From positions 1 to 45,324 of the forward strand of contig CAJMLQ010000010.1 of the NCBI GenBank assembly GCA_905214265.1: DNA of 45,324 nucleotides. The letters run 5' to 3'. The notes beneath the pieces are model-generated. The model was not told where the DNA came from, did no database searches, and worked only from the letters and a program-made list of their open reading frames with translations. Made by a program: the position numbers and the translations under genes. This DNA comes from an uncultured bacterium. Lineage in GTDB: Bacteria > Bacillota > Clostridia > Oscillospirales > Ruminococcaceae. Shown here piece after piece: positions 1 through 6,338 of the stretch (position 1 is its first letter; every line of letters begins with the position of its first letter).

Positions 1-1
1 A

Positions 2-586
2 GTTTATTATATCACATTGGGCACTATCTCGCTCCTTTTTCTGTGCGGTGTTGCCACAGATAAAAAAATGGCTGATTTGTTCAACTACTATCCTTACGAT
101 AAAAAAACGAACATATTTAACTATAGATATACCAACGAAATTAAAGCGGTCACGGGTATGCTTACCGTTAATGCAAACGCGGTATACAGCTCTTTCGAAA
201 CATTAGAAATATTCCTGAGGATTTTTAATAATCAAATTAATAATTGTATTCATAATGCAGAATTAAATTCGGATATCTATATTGAAGCTGCTGTAAATTA
301 CATCAAAACCAATTTTTCGACTTCTATGACAGTAACAGATCTTACAGATGTTTTGGGTATAAGTCAACCCTATCTATATAGAATTTTTAAGGAAAAATTC
401 GGGAAATCCCCTAAACAATATATGAACGATTACAGAATTGAACAGGCAAAGCAGCTACTAAAAAAAACGGATATAACCGTTACACAGGTTGCTAATTCGG
501 TAGGCTTTAGCGATGTTCTGAGCTTTTCAAGATTTTTTACATCAAAAACGGGAGTTTCACCGCAAAAATACAGACAATCCAAGTGA
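2..586 (+). CDS. AraC-family transcriptional regulator, C-terminal part (cut by left edge)
   Basis: The reading frame is open to the left edge, so the gene is incomplete; a TTG at 17 is a possible but unconvincing start. The last ~105 residues (about 270-584) form a complete AraC-type double helix-turn-helix: first helix pair around TVTDLTDVLGISQPYLYRIF, second around TQVANSVGFSDVLSFSRFF, ending in the usual G-x-S-P-x-x-Y-R signature. The visible upstream part would be the end of a cupin-like sugar-sensing domain, but too little is present to name a ligand. Base composition is strikingly AT-rich with many AAA/AAT/ATA codons, unlike the GC-rich genes that follow from ~830, which suggests a different origin. 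It is a DNA-binding activator or repressor acting in the cytoplasm; the target is unknown. Confidence 0.85.
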   Translation, partial: VYYITLGTISLLFLCGVATDKKMADLFNYYPYDKKTNIFNYRYTNEIKAVTGMLTVNANAVYSSFETLEIFLRIFNNQINNCIHNAELNSDIYIEAAVNYIKTNFSTSMTVTDLTDVLGISQPYLYRIFKEKFGKSPKQYMNDYRIEQAKQLLKKTDITVTQVANSVGFSDVLSFSRFFTSKTGVSPQKYRQSK

Positions 587-620
587 AACTACAAAGAAGA
601 TTAATAACAGTATATTAAAA

Positions 621-647
621 GGACACAGGTGCTGGTTTTCTGTGTCC
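621..647. other. Inverted repeat downstream of the partial AraC gene
   Basis: GGACACAG and CTGTGTCC form an 8-bp stem around an 11-base loop 35 bp after the AraC stop codon. A run of four A precedes it, but no T-run follows, so it is not a convincing terminator by itself. It may be an RNA hairpin at the end of the AraC transcript or a protein site. Confidence 0.4.
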
Positions 648-698
648 CGGGCGGAATAGCTCTATTTTACCTTTGTGTCTCAACCGCAAGCGTTATCT

Positions 699-752
699 TT
701 TTTTGTCACCTCTTTACATGCCGGCATCTTTTTTGCTACATCTTTACATCAA
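699..752. repeat. Two imperfect 30-bp direct repeats
   Basis: TTTTTTG is followed by ACCTCTTTACAT (708-719) and again, exactly 30 bp on, by ACATCTTTACAT (738-749). The units share 11 of 12 bases in this core plus the preceding T-run. They sit in the AT-rich intergenic stretch (587-875) between the partial AraC gene and the next regulator. They could be regulator half-sites or a degenerate tandem duplication; no gene is seen in this stretch. Confidence 0.45.
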
Positions 753-756
753 TAGA

Positions 757-786
757 AATCCGTTTCCTTTGGAAACGGATTTTTTG
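757..786 (+). terminator. Rho-independent terminator
   Basis: A perfect 11-bp stem (AATCCGTTTCC / GGAAACGGATT) with a three-base TTT loop is followed directly by a T-run. It reads on the plus strand and would end transcripts from the partial AraC gene. It also lies downstream of the minus-strand AraC gene at 876-1649, for which the T-run is weaker. Confidence 0.8.
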
Positions 787-875
787 CTTTTGTTAAAATT
801 GTTCAGGAGTCCCGCCCTTTATAAAGTTTGAAAGGATGCAGACCATCTCTGCGTACAGCTGAAAACGCCGTCCTG

Positions 876-1649
876 TTACCGGTTGTGCATGGCCCGGTAT
901 TCCCGCGGGGAGCAGCCTGCCTCCTCCCGAAAGCGCTTCCCAAAGTAGCTGGGGCTTTCGAATCCGCAGAGACGGCCGATCTCCTCGATACTCTTGGAGC
1001 TGTAGCGCAGGAACTGCTTGGCTTTTGCCACCCGGATTTTTTTCAGCTGCTCCATAACGGTGATTCCGTGCTCTTTTCTGTAATAGTGGCAGAGCGCAAA
1101 TCGGTCCATCCGCACCTGCCGTGCGATTTCGTCCAGTGTAAGAGGCTCACCGTAATGATTTTCTAAAAATTGGCGGATCTGTACGGAAAGGGACGCACTG
1201 GTTGCAAAAAGCGCCTCCATTACTTCGGTCAGCCATCCGTATCCTGCTGCCGATCGGGAGATGATGGTGCTGTTGCCCTCGCAGACCTCTGCCAGGGATG
1301 CGGTTGCAGCCCCCAGAGCGGCTGGAACGCGGAACCGGAAAAAATCTGGGGCATGGTAGTAATCCAGCACTCCCTCCGCCCCGCGAAAGGTGCACCACGC
1401 GGTATGCATCCCTGCACAGCTTTCGTATCTGTGGGGCACGTTCCGACGGAAAAACATCCCTTCGTCCTTTCCAAGAAAAAAGCACTGGCCGCCCGCTGAA
1501 AAGGTCCCTTCTCCCTCCACAATCCAGATGAACTGGTGAAACTCAAATCCCTCCGGGCGATCGACGGCGCCCTGCCGTGTGCTCTCTCCCAGTGTGCAGA
1601 GCACAAGAGGAAGGGCGTCGTAAAACTCTCTGTGAATTTCAGCAAACAT
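876..1649 (-). CDS. AraC-family transcriptional regulator
   Basis: A 257-residue regulator with the standard two-part plan. Residues ~15-140 look like a cupin-type arabinose-binding/sensor domain (VEGEGTFSAGG, NVPHRYESCAGMHTAWCTF). Residues ~155-255 are the AraC DNA-binding domain, with both helix-turn-helix units and the closing CSPREYR signature. It is transcribed divergently from the Gfo/Idh/MocA oxidoreductase that starts at 1788, only 138 bp away, so the likely job is to sense a sugar or glycoside-derived ligand and control that gene pair. Direct repeats suitable as AraC half-sites lie in the shared promoter region (1661-1709). The ligand cannot be told from sequence. The long frames overlapping it on both strands are codon shadows. 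Confidence 0.9.
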   Translation of the reverse strand: MFAEIHREFYDALPLVLCTLGESTRQGAVDRPEGFEFHQFIWIVEGEGTFSAGGQCFFLGKDEGMFFRRNVPHRYESCAGMHTAWCTFRGAEGVLDYYHAPDFFRFRVPAALGAATASLAEVCEGNSTIISRSAAGYGWLTEVMEALFATSASLSVQIRQFLENHYGEPLTLDEIARQVRMDRFALCHYYRKEHGITVMEQLKKIRVAKAKQFLRYSSKSIEEIGRLCGFESPSYFGKRFREEAGCSPREYRAMHNR

Positions 1650-1660
1650 TTCGCAAGATC

Positions 1661-1709
1661 CTTCCAGTATTTCAATAAGATTTTATTGACTTTCCCGTAT
1701 TTGAACAAT
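1661..1709 (+). promoter_or_regulatory. Direct repeats, candidate AraC operator
   Basis: Two 19-bp elements sharing TTCC-GTATTT-AA-AA begin at 1661 and 1691 (14 of 19 bases identical), 30 bp apart or about three helical turns. The second fills the spacer between the -35 and -10 of the oxidoreductase promoter and the first lies just upstream. Paired direct repeats are the usual binding sites of AraC proteins, and an AraC gene is adjacent. Confidence 0.45.
1680..1708 (-). promoter_or_regulatory. Predicted promoter of the AraC gene
   Basis: On the minus strand TTGTTC (1703-1708) and TAAAAT (1680-1685) are separated by exactly 17 bp. It overlaps almost completely with the plus-strand promoter of the oxidoreductase, so the two genes probably compete for polymerase or are controlled by one bound regulator. 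Confidence 0.5.
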
Positions 1710-1714
1710 ATAAT
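1686..1714 (+). promoter_or_regulatory. Predicted sigma-A promoter of the oxidoreductase gene
   Basis: TTGACT (1686-1691), a 17-bp spacer and TATAAT (1709-1714) make a near-consensus promoter ~70 bp before the start at 1788. Its strength suggests control by repression or by competition with the overlapping divergent promoter. Confidence 0.75.
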
Positions 1715-1787
1715 TATAGTATCAACAGGGCAAAAAGTAAATGCCCCGCATGAAAAAAGAAATGGACAAAATTGGGAGGGAACTGTT

Positions 1788-2792
1788 ATGGGAAAAACTC
1801 GGGTTGGATTGATCGGCTGCGGCGGCCGCGCCGGCGCGCATATGGATGCGCTGCTGAAGATGGAGGACGTCGAGGTCGTTGCGGTTGCAGACCCTGTCGA
1901 AGAACGTCGTCTGGCGGCCGCCAAAAAGTTTGGCTGCAATCGTGTTTATAAGGACCACACGGCCCTTTATGACGGCGAAAGCAAGGACACTTTGGATTGC
2001 ATTTTTATCTCCATTGAGCCCACCGCCCATACGGATACCGAGACCCGCGCCATTGACCTGGGCATCCCGTTCTTGGTGGAGAAGCCCATGACCCTGGATC
2101 TGAACCAGGCGGACGAAATCGCCCAGCGGGTGGAGGAGACCGGCCTGATTACCGCCGTTGGCTTCCAGGACCGCTATCTGGATCTGATCGAGATGGTAAA
2201 GGAAGAGCTCCCCAAGCATCCGGCGGGCGGTCTAGTTTACGGCGCGTGGGTCGGCGGGATTCCCGGCGTCTGGTGGTGGCAGAAAAAGTCCGATTGCGGC
2301 GGGCAGCTGGTGGAGCAGAACATCCATCTGGTGGACGGCCTGCGGTATCTGTTCGGAGAGCCGCTTTCGGTGTACGCCACCTGTTCCCGCGGCATGGTCA
2401 CGGCGGGGGTCGACGCCGCCCCGGAATATGATACGGACGACCATTCCACCGCCGTCATCCGGTTCCGGAACAACGTCACCGCCACGCTGGTCAGCGGCTG
2501 TTACTGTCAGGGCGTGCGCCCCAACTGCGGGTTGGTCATCGCCCTGAAGGACATGGTCCTCGACTACCGTCTCCGCAACAACCTGATCATCAAGACAGAG
2601 CGGGAAACCCGGGATATCGGGCGGGGCGTGGATCAGACATATTTGCTGGACCGGGCCTTCATCACGGCCGTGCAGACGGGCGACAAGAGCCTGATCCGCT
2701 CGCCTTATGCCGATGCGCTCAAGTCGCTGAAGCTGGGATTTGCCGCCAACCGGTCCATGGAAACCGGCCAAGTGATCTATTTTGAAGACTAG
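1788..2792 (+). CDS. Gfo/Idh/MocA-family NAD(P)-dependent oxidoreductase
   Basis: A 334-residue sugar or inositol-type dehydrogenase. The start at 1788 is chosen because GGGAGG lies 8 bp upstream and the Rossmann fold begins at once (VGLIGCGGRAGAH, residues 6-18). The family signature EKP is at residues 98-100, and the second-domain motif GGQLVEQNIHLVD (171-183) carries the expected active-site His180. Proteins of this family move a hydride between NAD(P) and a secondary alcohol of a sugar, inositol or glycoside. The gene is followed 11 bp later by a hydroxypyruvate-isomerase-like protein and is divergent from an AraC regulator. That pairing is seen in sugar catabolism and in bacterial systems that oxidise the 3-hydroxyl of glycosides. 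The substrate is not readable here. The frame stays open upstream to 1536, but that part overlaps the divergent AraC gene and its promoter. Confidence 0.92.
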   Translation: MGKTRVGLIGCGGRAGAHMDALLKMEDVEVVAVADPVEERRLAAAKKFGCNRVYKDHTALYDGESKDTLDCIFISIEPTAHTDTETRAIDLGIPFLVEKPMTLDLNQADEIAQRVEETGLITAVGFQDRYLDLIEMVKEELPKHPAGGLVYGAWVGGIPGVWWWQKKSDCGGQLVEQNIHLVDGLRYLFGEPLSVYATCSRGMVTAGVDAAPEYDTDDHSTAVIRFRNNVTATLVSGCYCQGVRPNCGLVIALKDMVLDYRLRNNLIIKTERETRDIGRGVDQTYLLDRAFITAVQTGDKSLIRSPYADALKSLKLGFAANRSMETGQVIYFED

Positions 2793-2803
2793 GAGAAAGT
2801 GTC

Positions 2804-3562
2804 ATGAGACTTTGTGTACCGATTCCCTGCTTTTTTTCGAAGATGGACTTTTCCGCCGCGATCCATAAGGTCCGGGAGCTGGGCTTTGACGCGGCTGAAA
2901 CCTATAACTGGAAAACCATGGACCTAGACGCCGTTCGGGCTGCCTGCGAAGAGACTGGCGTGGAGCTGCTCAGCATGTGCACCACCGAATTCCGGATGAC
3001 CGATCCAGCCTGCCGTGACCTGTGGCTGGCGGGGCTTCAGGAGAGCTGCGAGGCTGCGGTCAGGGTGGGTGCGAAACGGTTGATCACTCAGGTCGGCCCG
3101 GATACCGGTGCTCCCCGGGAGGAGCAGCACGCCAGCATTGTGGCCGCTCTGCGGGAGGCAAAGCCAATTCTGGAGGCCACCGGCATCACGATCATGATCG
3201 AGCCCCTCAACACCCTGGTCAATCATCCCGGCTACTACCTGTGGTCCGCGGTGGAGGGCTTTGAGATCGTCCGGGAAGTGGACCACCCGTTGGTCAAGGT
3301 GGTCTACGACATTTACCACCAGCAGGTCATGGAGGGGAACATCATCCCCAATATCACCAACAACCTGGACTGCATCGCCCACCTGCACAGCGCCGGGCAT
3401 CCCGGCCGCCATGAGCTGCAGTACGGCGAAAACGATTACAAGGTCATTTTCGCCGCCGTGGATAAAGCCGGCTTCACCGGTTCCTGCGGCCTGGAATACA
3501 GCCCTCTGCTGGATCCGGTGGAAAGCCTCAGGGAGGTCCGCCGCATTTATCTGGGCGAGTGA
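2804..3562 (+). CDS. Hydroxypyruvate isomerase-like TIM-barrel protein (sugar phosphate isomerase/epimerase family)
   Basis: A 252-residue TIM barrel of the xylose-isomerase-like/AP-endonuclease-2 family. The putative metal-binding residues are all present: Glu133 in MIEPLN, Asp169 in YDIYHQQ, His195 in HLHSAGHPGRHE and Glu231 in GLEYS. The HPGYYL, YDIYHQQVMEGN and GRHE motifs are those of the hydroxypyruvate isomerase (Hyi) branch. It starts with an SD (AGGAG) overlapping the stop codon of the preceding oxidoreductase, so the two are co-translated. Likely roles are isomerisation, epimerisation or elimination of the keto-sugar made by the partner dehydrogenase. It could equally be a true hydroxypyruvate isomerase; the family is too broad to decide. 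Confidence 0.88.
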   Translation: MRLCVPIPCFFSKMDFSAAIHKVRELGFDAAETYNWKTMDLDAVRAACEETGVELLSMCTTEFRMTDPACRDLWLAGLQESCEAAVRVGAKRLITQVGPDTGAPREEQHASIVAALREAKPILEATGITIMIEPLNTLVNHPGYYLWSAVEGFEIVREVDHPLVKVVYDIYHQQVMEGNIIPNITNNLDCIAHLHSAGHPGRHELQYGENDYKVIFAAVDKAGFTGSCGLEYSPLLDPVESLREVRRIYLGE

Positions 3563-3571
3563 AGCATGCAG

Positions 3572-3609
3572 CGAAAAGCGCCTTTGGCTTTAGCCAAAGG
3601 CGCTTTTCG
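3572..3609. terminator. Bidirectional terminator between convergent genes
   Basis: A perfect 18-bp inverted repeat (arms 3572-3589 and 3592-3609, core AAAAGCGCCTTTGGC) has A-rich and T-rich flanks. It can end transcription from the isomerase gene on the plus strand and from cysK on the minus strand. Confidence 0.9.
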
Positions 3610-3617
3610 AATTCCGT

Positions 3618-4553
3618 TTATTCGGCAAACATGGGGGTGGACAGGTACCGCTCTCCGGTGTCGGGAAGCAGGGCAACGATGGTTTTTCCTTTGTTTTCCG
3701 GACGTTTAGCCAGCTGAGCGGCGGCCCAAACGGCAGCGCCGGAAGAAATACCCACCAGCAGGCCCTCCTTCCGGGCCAGGGTACGGCCGGTTTCGAAGGC
3801 GTCTTCGTTCTTAACGGTTATGATCTCGTCATAGATGCCGGTGTTCAGGGTATCCGGGACAAAACCTGCGCCGATGCCCTGAATTTTGTGCGGGCCGGAT
3901 ATTCCCTTTGAAAGCACCGGCGAGTCTTCAGGTTCCACGGCAACCACCTTTACGTTGGGATTCCGGCCTTTCAGGTATTCTCCCACCCCTGTGATGGTGC
4001 CGCCCGTGCCGACGCCGGCGACGAAGATATCCACCTTCCCATCAGTATCCTCCCAGATCTCCGGGCCGGTGGAGGAGCGGTGCACAGCCGGGTTGGCCGG
4101 ATTAGAAAATTGGCTGGGGATAAAGCTGTCGGGCGTTTCTGCGGCCAGCTCTTGGGCTTTGGCGATCGCGCCTTTCATGCCCTTAGCGCCTTCGGTCAGA
4201 ACCAACTCCGCGCCATAGGCTTTCAGGAGATTCCGGCGCTCGACGCTCATGGTTTCCGGCATGGTGAGGATGATCCGATAGCCCCTGGATGCGGCTACTG
4301 CCGCTAGGCCGATACCGGTGTTGCCGCTGGTCGGCTCAATGATGACGGAGCCTGGCTTCAGAAGGCCCTTTTCCTCCGCGGCGTCGATCATGGCCTTGGC
4401 GATGCGGTCCTTTACGCTGCCGGCGGGGTTGAAGTACTCCAGCTTGCCGTAAACATTGGCTTCCAGCTCATGCTCTGCAATGTAATTGTTTAGCTTCAGC
4501 AGGGGAGTCCCGCCGATCAGGTCGGTGATTCTGTCAAATGTTTTCATATTCAT
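3618..4553 (-). CDS. cysK: Cysteine synthase A (O-acetylserine sulfhydrylase)
   Basis: A 311-residue PLP enzyme that makes L-cysteine and acetate from O-acetyl-L-serine and sulfide, as a cytoplasmic homodimer. The Schiff-base lysine is Lys48 in NPAGSVKDR, the substrate loop is PTSGNTGIG (about 74-82), and the PLP phosphate loop is GTGGT (about 177-181). The C-terminal GISSGAA motif is present and the length is normal for CysK. An SD (AAGGAG) lies just upstream of the start. It is monocistronic: a terminator follows and an almost perfect promoter with an operator-like palindrome precedes it. No cysE is next to it. Confidence 0.96.
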   Translation of the reverse strand: MNMKTFDRITDLIGGTPLLKLNNYIAEHELEANVYGKLEYFNPAGSVKDRIAKAMIDAAEEKGLLKPGSVIIEPTSGNTGIGLAAVAASRGYRIILTMPETMSVERRNLLKAYGAELVLTEGAKGMKGAIAKAQELAAETPDSFIPSQFSNPANPAVHRSSTGPEIWEDTDGKVDIFVAGVGTGGTITGVGEYLKGRNPNVKVVAVEPEDSPVLSKGISGPHKIQGIGAGFVPDTLNTGIYDEIITVKNEDAFETGRTLARKEGLLVGISSGAAVWAAAQLAKRPENKGKTIVALLPDTGERYLSTPMFAE

Positions 4554-4652
4554 GCACTCCTTCTGATAATTATGAGATGTATCGTTGGGTCACTTGGTGC
4601 ATCAACATCGCGCGGGATAACGAAATATGCGCATAGAAAGGTGCTCCTTTCA

Positions 4653-4684
4653 AAACATATTAAACATATTTATTTTATATGTTT
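4653..4684 (-). promoter_or_regulatory. Palindromic operator candidate at the cysK transcription start
   Basis: AAACATAT (4662-4669), seven bases, then ATATGTTT (4677-4684) form a perfect inverted repeat next to the -10 box and across the expected start of cysK RNA. A third copy of the half-site AAACATAT lies at 4653-4660, in direct orientation. The position is that of a repressor roadblock. Rrf2-type sulfur regulators such as CymR commonly act on cysK, but the regulator here is not in the window. Confidence 0.55.
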
Positions 4685-4713
4685 ATAATAGCACGAAGGT
4701 TTCGGTTTGTCAA
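4685..4713 (-). promoter_or_regulatory. Predicted sigma-A promoter of cysK
   Basis: On the minus strand TTGACA (4708-4713), a 17-bp spacer and TATTAT (4685-4690) are close to consensus. The predicted RNA has a ~125-base leader before the start codon at 4553. No known riboswitch or T-box was recognised in that leader. Confidence 0.8.
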
Positions 4714-4779
4714 TCCATTTTTGGAAATTTTTTATAGCGCCGGATTATAAAAAATTTATGTTGCAGGGAGGTGCATGAG

Positions 4780-4839
4780 ATGAATGGCGAGTACATCAAC
4801 GATCTTCTCATCGACCTTGCTAAAGTGCTAAGTGATTGA
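4780..4839 (+). CDS. Possible 19-residue peptide or gene remnant
   Basis: A short frame, MNGEYINDLLIDLAKVLSD, starts at an ATG 8 bp after a perfect GGGAGG ribosome site and is followed by a strong terminator (4850-4891). The SD-ORF-terminator arrangement in a 340-bp gap between cysK and the FAD oxidoreductase makes it a real candidate for a small translated peptide. It could also be the 5' remnant of a lost gene. It has no signal peptide or membrane segment and I do not recognise it. Confidence 0.35.
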   Translation: MNGEYINDLLIDLAKVLSD

Positions 4840-4849
4840 ATCAAATAAG

Positions 4850-4891
4850 AAACCGCCCCCGAACCAAATTGGCAGTTCGGGGACGGCTTTT
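4850..4891. terminator. Terminator between the small ORF and the FAD oxidoreductase
   Basis: CCGCCCCCGAAC and GTTCGGGGACGG pair in a GC-rich stem flanked by AAGAAA on one side and TTTT on the other. It can serve the minus-strand FAD oxidoreductase, which ends at 4897, and the plus-strand 19-codon frame. Confidence 0.8.
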
Positions 4892-4896
4892 GCAGT

Positions 4897-6153
4897 TTAA
4901 AGAATCAGGCCGTGTTCTTTCAGATAGCTCTGATAGGCGGGCATGTCGATCTGGGAAACCGTGCTGTCCGTCTTGCTGCACACGGCGACCGCCGCGCCTG
5001 CCGCTTCGCCGAGGCAGCAGCAGATGGGCATGATCCGGTAGGATGCTTGAGCCTCATGTGTGGAGGAGATGCACCGGCCCGCCACCAGGAGGTTCTGGCT
5101 GCCTTTGGGGCAGAGGCAGCGGTAGGGAACGGTGTAATATTCGCCTGGTTTGAAATAGTAGTGACTGGTGCCGGAACCTTCCGGGTTATGGATATCGATG
5201 TCATAGTTGGCGCAGACCACGCCGTCCTCAAATTTGGTGCAGGCCACCAGATCTTCCTGCGTCAACACATATTCCCCAAGGATCATCCGGCTTTCCCGGA
5301 CGCCGATCTCCATGGCGGTGGAGAGCAACTGGCTGTTCTGGAATCCGTCGATGTTTTCCCGAAGAAATTCGAACAGCTCGACCACCTGCTCCCGGGCTTC
5401 CAGCTCCGCCTGCGTTTTATCGAAAGCATTGACTGGATTTTTCTTGACAATTCGTGTAGAATTAAAGTGGAGCACACCGTTCACCATGTTGTGGAAGATC
5501 AGAACGTCCTCGCGGATGTTTTTGATTTTCCCCTCTCGCTGGAACTGCTGGTAAAGCGGGTTGATCGTTGAGCGGCTTTTTTCGAATTTTTCCAAATCGA
5601 CTCCCGCGACCCGGAAGCAGAGGGTCATGGGCTGGCAGAGATTGTCCTGCTCCCGGCCCAGCTGGTAGGGATATCCCGCCAGGACCGCCAAGTCTCCATC
5701 GCCAGTGGCGTCGATGAAATACCGGGCGCTGTATTCCTGATCGCCTTCTTTATTGGCCACCACGATGCCCTTTAGCGCACCATCCTCCATCCGCACGCCG
5801 GTCAGGTAGGAATGGAATAGGACCTGGATGTTCTCCTTCAAAACCATCCGCTGGAGTACGATCTTCAGGTATTCCTCATGGAACATGCACTCACCTTTGG
5901 CAAGGCCGCCTACAGCGGAAAGTTCGCGGAGGATCTCCCGAAAGATGCCGTTGCTCAGGTAGATCTTTTCCTTGGTCACCGGGTCGCTGGTCCAATAGCA
6001 CATGAAAGGGTTCACCAGGCAGTTGACGGCCGCACCGCCGAAGCAGTTCCCCTTTTCTACCAGCAGGACGTTGAGTCCCTGGCGCGCGGCACCGATTGCG
6101 GCAGCGACGCCGGAAAATCCGCCGCCTACGACGATCAAGTCATATTTTTTCAT
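4897..6153 (-). CDS. FAD-dependent oxidoreductase (FAD_oxidored family)
   Basis: A 418-residue flavoprotein. The start at 6153 is chosen over an upstream in-frame ATG at 6303 because the dinucleotide fold starts directly (KKYDLIVVGGGFSGVAAAIG) and a GAGGTGAG ribosome site sits just upstream. The GxGxxG loop is residues 10-15, with the ribose-binding acidic residue in VEKG (33). FIDATGDGDLA and the C-terminal LLVAGRCISSTHEA motif are typical of the FAD_oxidored group (fumarate-reductase/succinate-dehydrogenase-like fold), which often sits in carbohydrate or xenobiotic loci. The substrate is unknown. There is no signal peptide, so it is cytoplasmic. It is divergent from a PocR-AraC regulator, and direct repeats placed for AraC activation lie upstream of its -35. 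Confidence 0.9.
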   Translation of the reverse strand: MKKYDLIVVGGGFSGVAAAIGAARQGLNVLLVEKGNCFGGAAVNCLVNPFMCYWTSDPVTKEKIYLSNGIFREILRELSAVGGLAKGECMFHEEYLKIVLQRMVLKENIQVLFHSYLTGVRMEDGALKGIVVANKEGDQEYSARYFIDATGDGDLAVLAGYPYQLGREQDNLCQPMTLCFRVAGVDLEKFEKSRSTINPLYQQFQREGKIKNIREDVLIFHNMVNGVLHFNSTRIVKKNPVNAFDKTQAELEAREQVVELFEFLRENIDGFQNSQLLSTAMEIGVRESRMILGEYVLTQEDLVACTKFEDGVVCANYDIDIHNPEGSGTSHYYFKPGEYYTVPYRCLCPKGSQNLLVAGRCISSTHEAQASYRIMPICCCLGEAAGAAVAVCSKTDSTVSQIDMPAYQSYLKEHGLIL

Positions 6154-6249
6154 TTTGCTCACCTCGTGTTGATAATCGCGCAGCCCTGATTTCGCCTCAG
6201 CGAAACCGGATGCGCCCGTTTTTTTTCCATTGGAAAAGCGGTTGTTATC

Positions 6250-6258
6250 ATTATAGCA
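6250..6258 (-). promoter_or_regulatory. Extended -10 promoter of the FAD oxidoreductase
   Basis: On the minus strand TGC-TATAAT gives a perfect extended -10 (TATAAT at 6250-6255), while no good -35 hexamer is present 17 bp upstream. A weak -35 behind a good -10 is usual for activator-dependent promoters. Confidence 0.6.
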
Positions 6259-6277
6259 CATCTTCCCGTGCTTTTCC

Positions 6278-6311
6278 TGTACAAAGGAAAGCTGATTTTG
6301 CACAAAGGATA
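6278..6311 (-). promoter_or_regulatory. Direct-repeat operator candidate for the PocR-AraC regulator
   Basis: TGTACAAAGGAAA (6278-6290) and TGCACAAAGGATA (6299-6311) match at 11 of 13 positions and are exactly 21 bp, two helical turns, apart. They lie immediately upstream of the -35 region of the FAD gene promoter and just before the start of the divergent AraC gene. This is the geometry of AraC-family activator half-sites. Confidence 0.6.
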
Positions 6312-6338
6312 TCTTTCCGATTGAAAGGTGTAAGAAAA

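Noticed and set aside
1229..1939. Minus-strand open frame of 236 codons across the AraC gene and divergent promoters
   Set aside because: It runs through two predicted promoters and the AraC coding region in another frame and has no domain.
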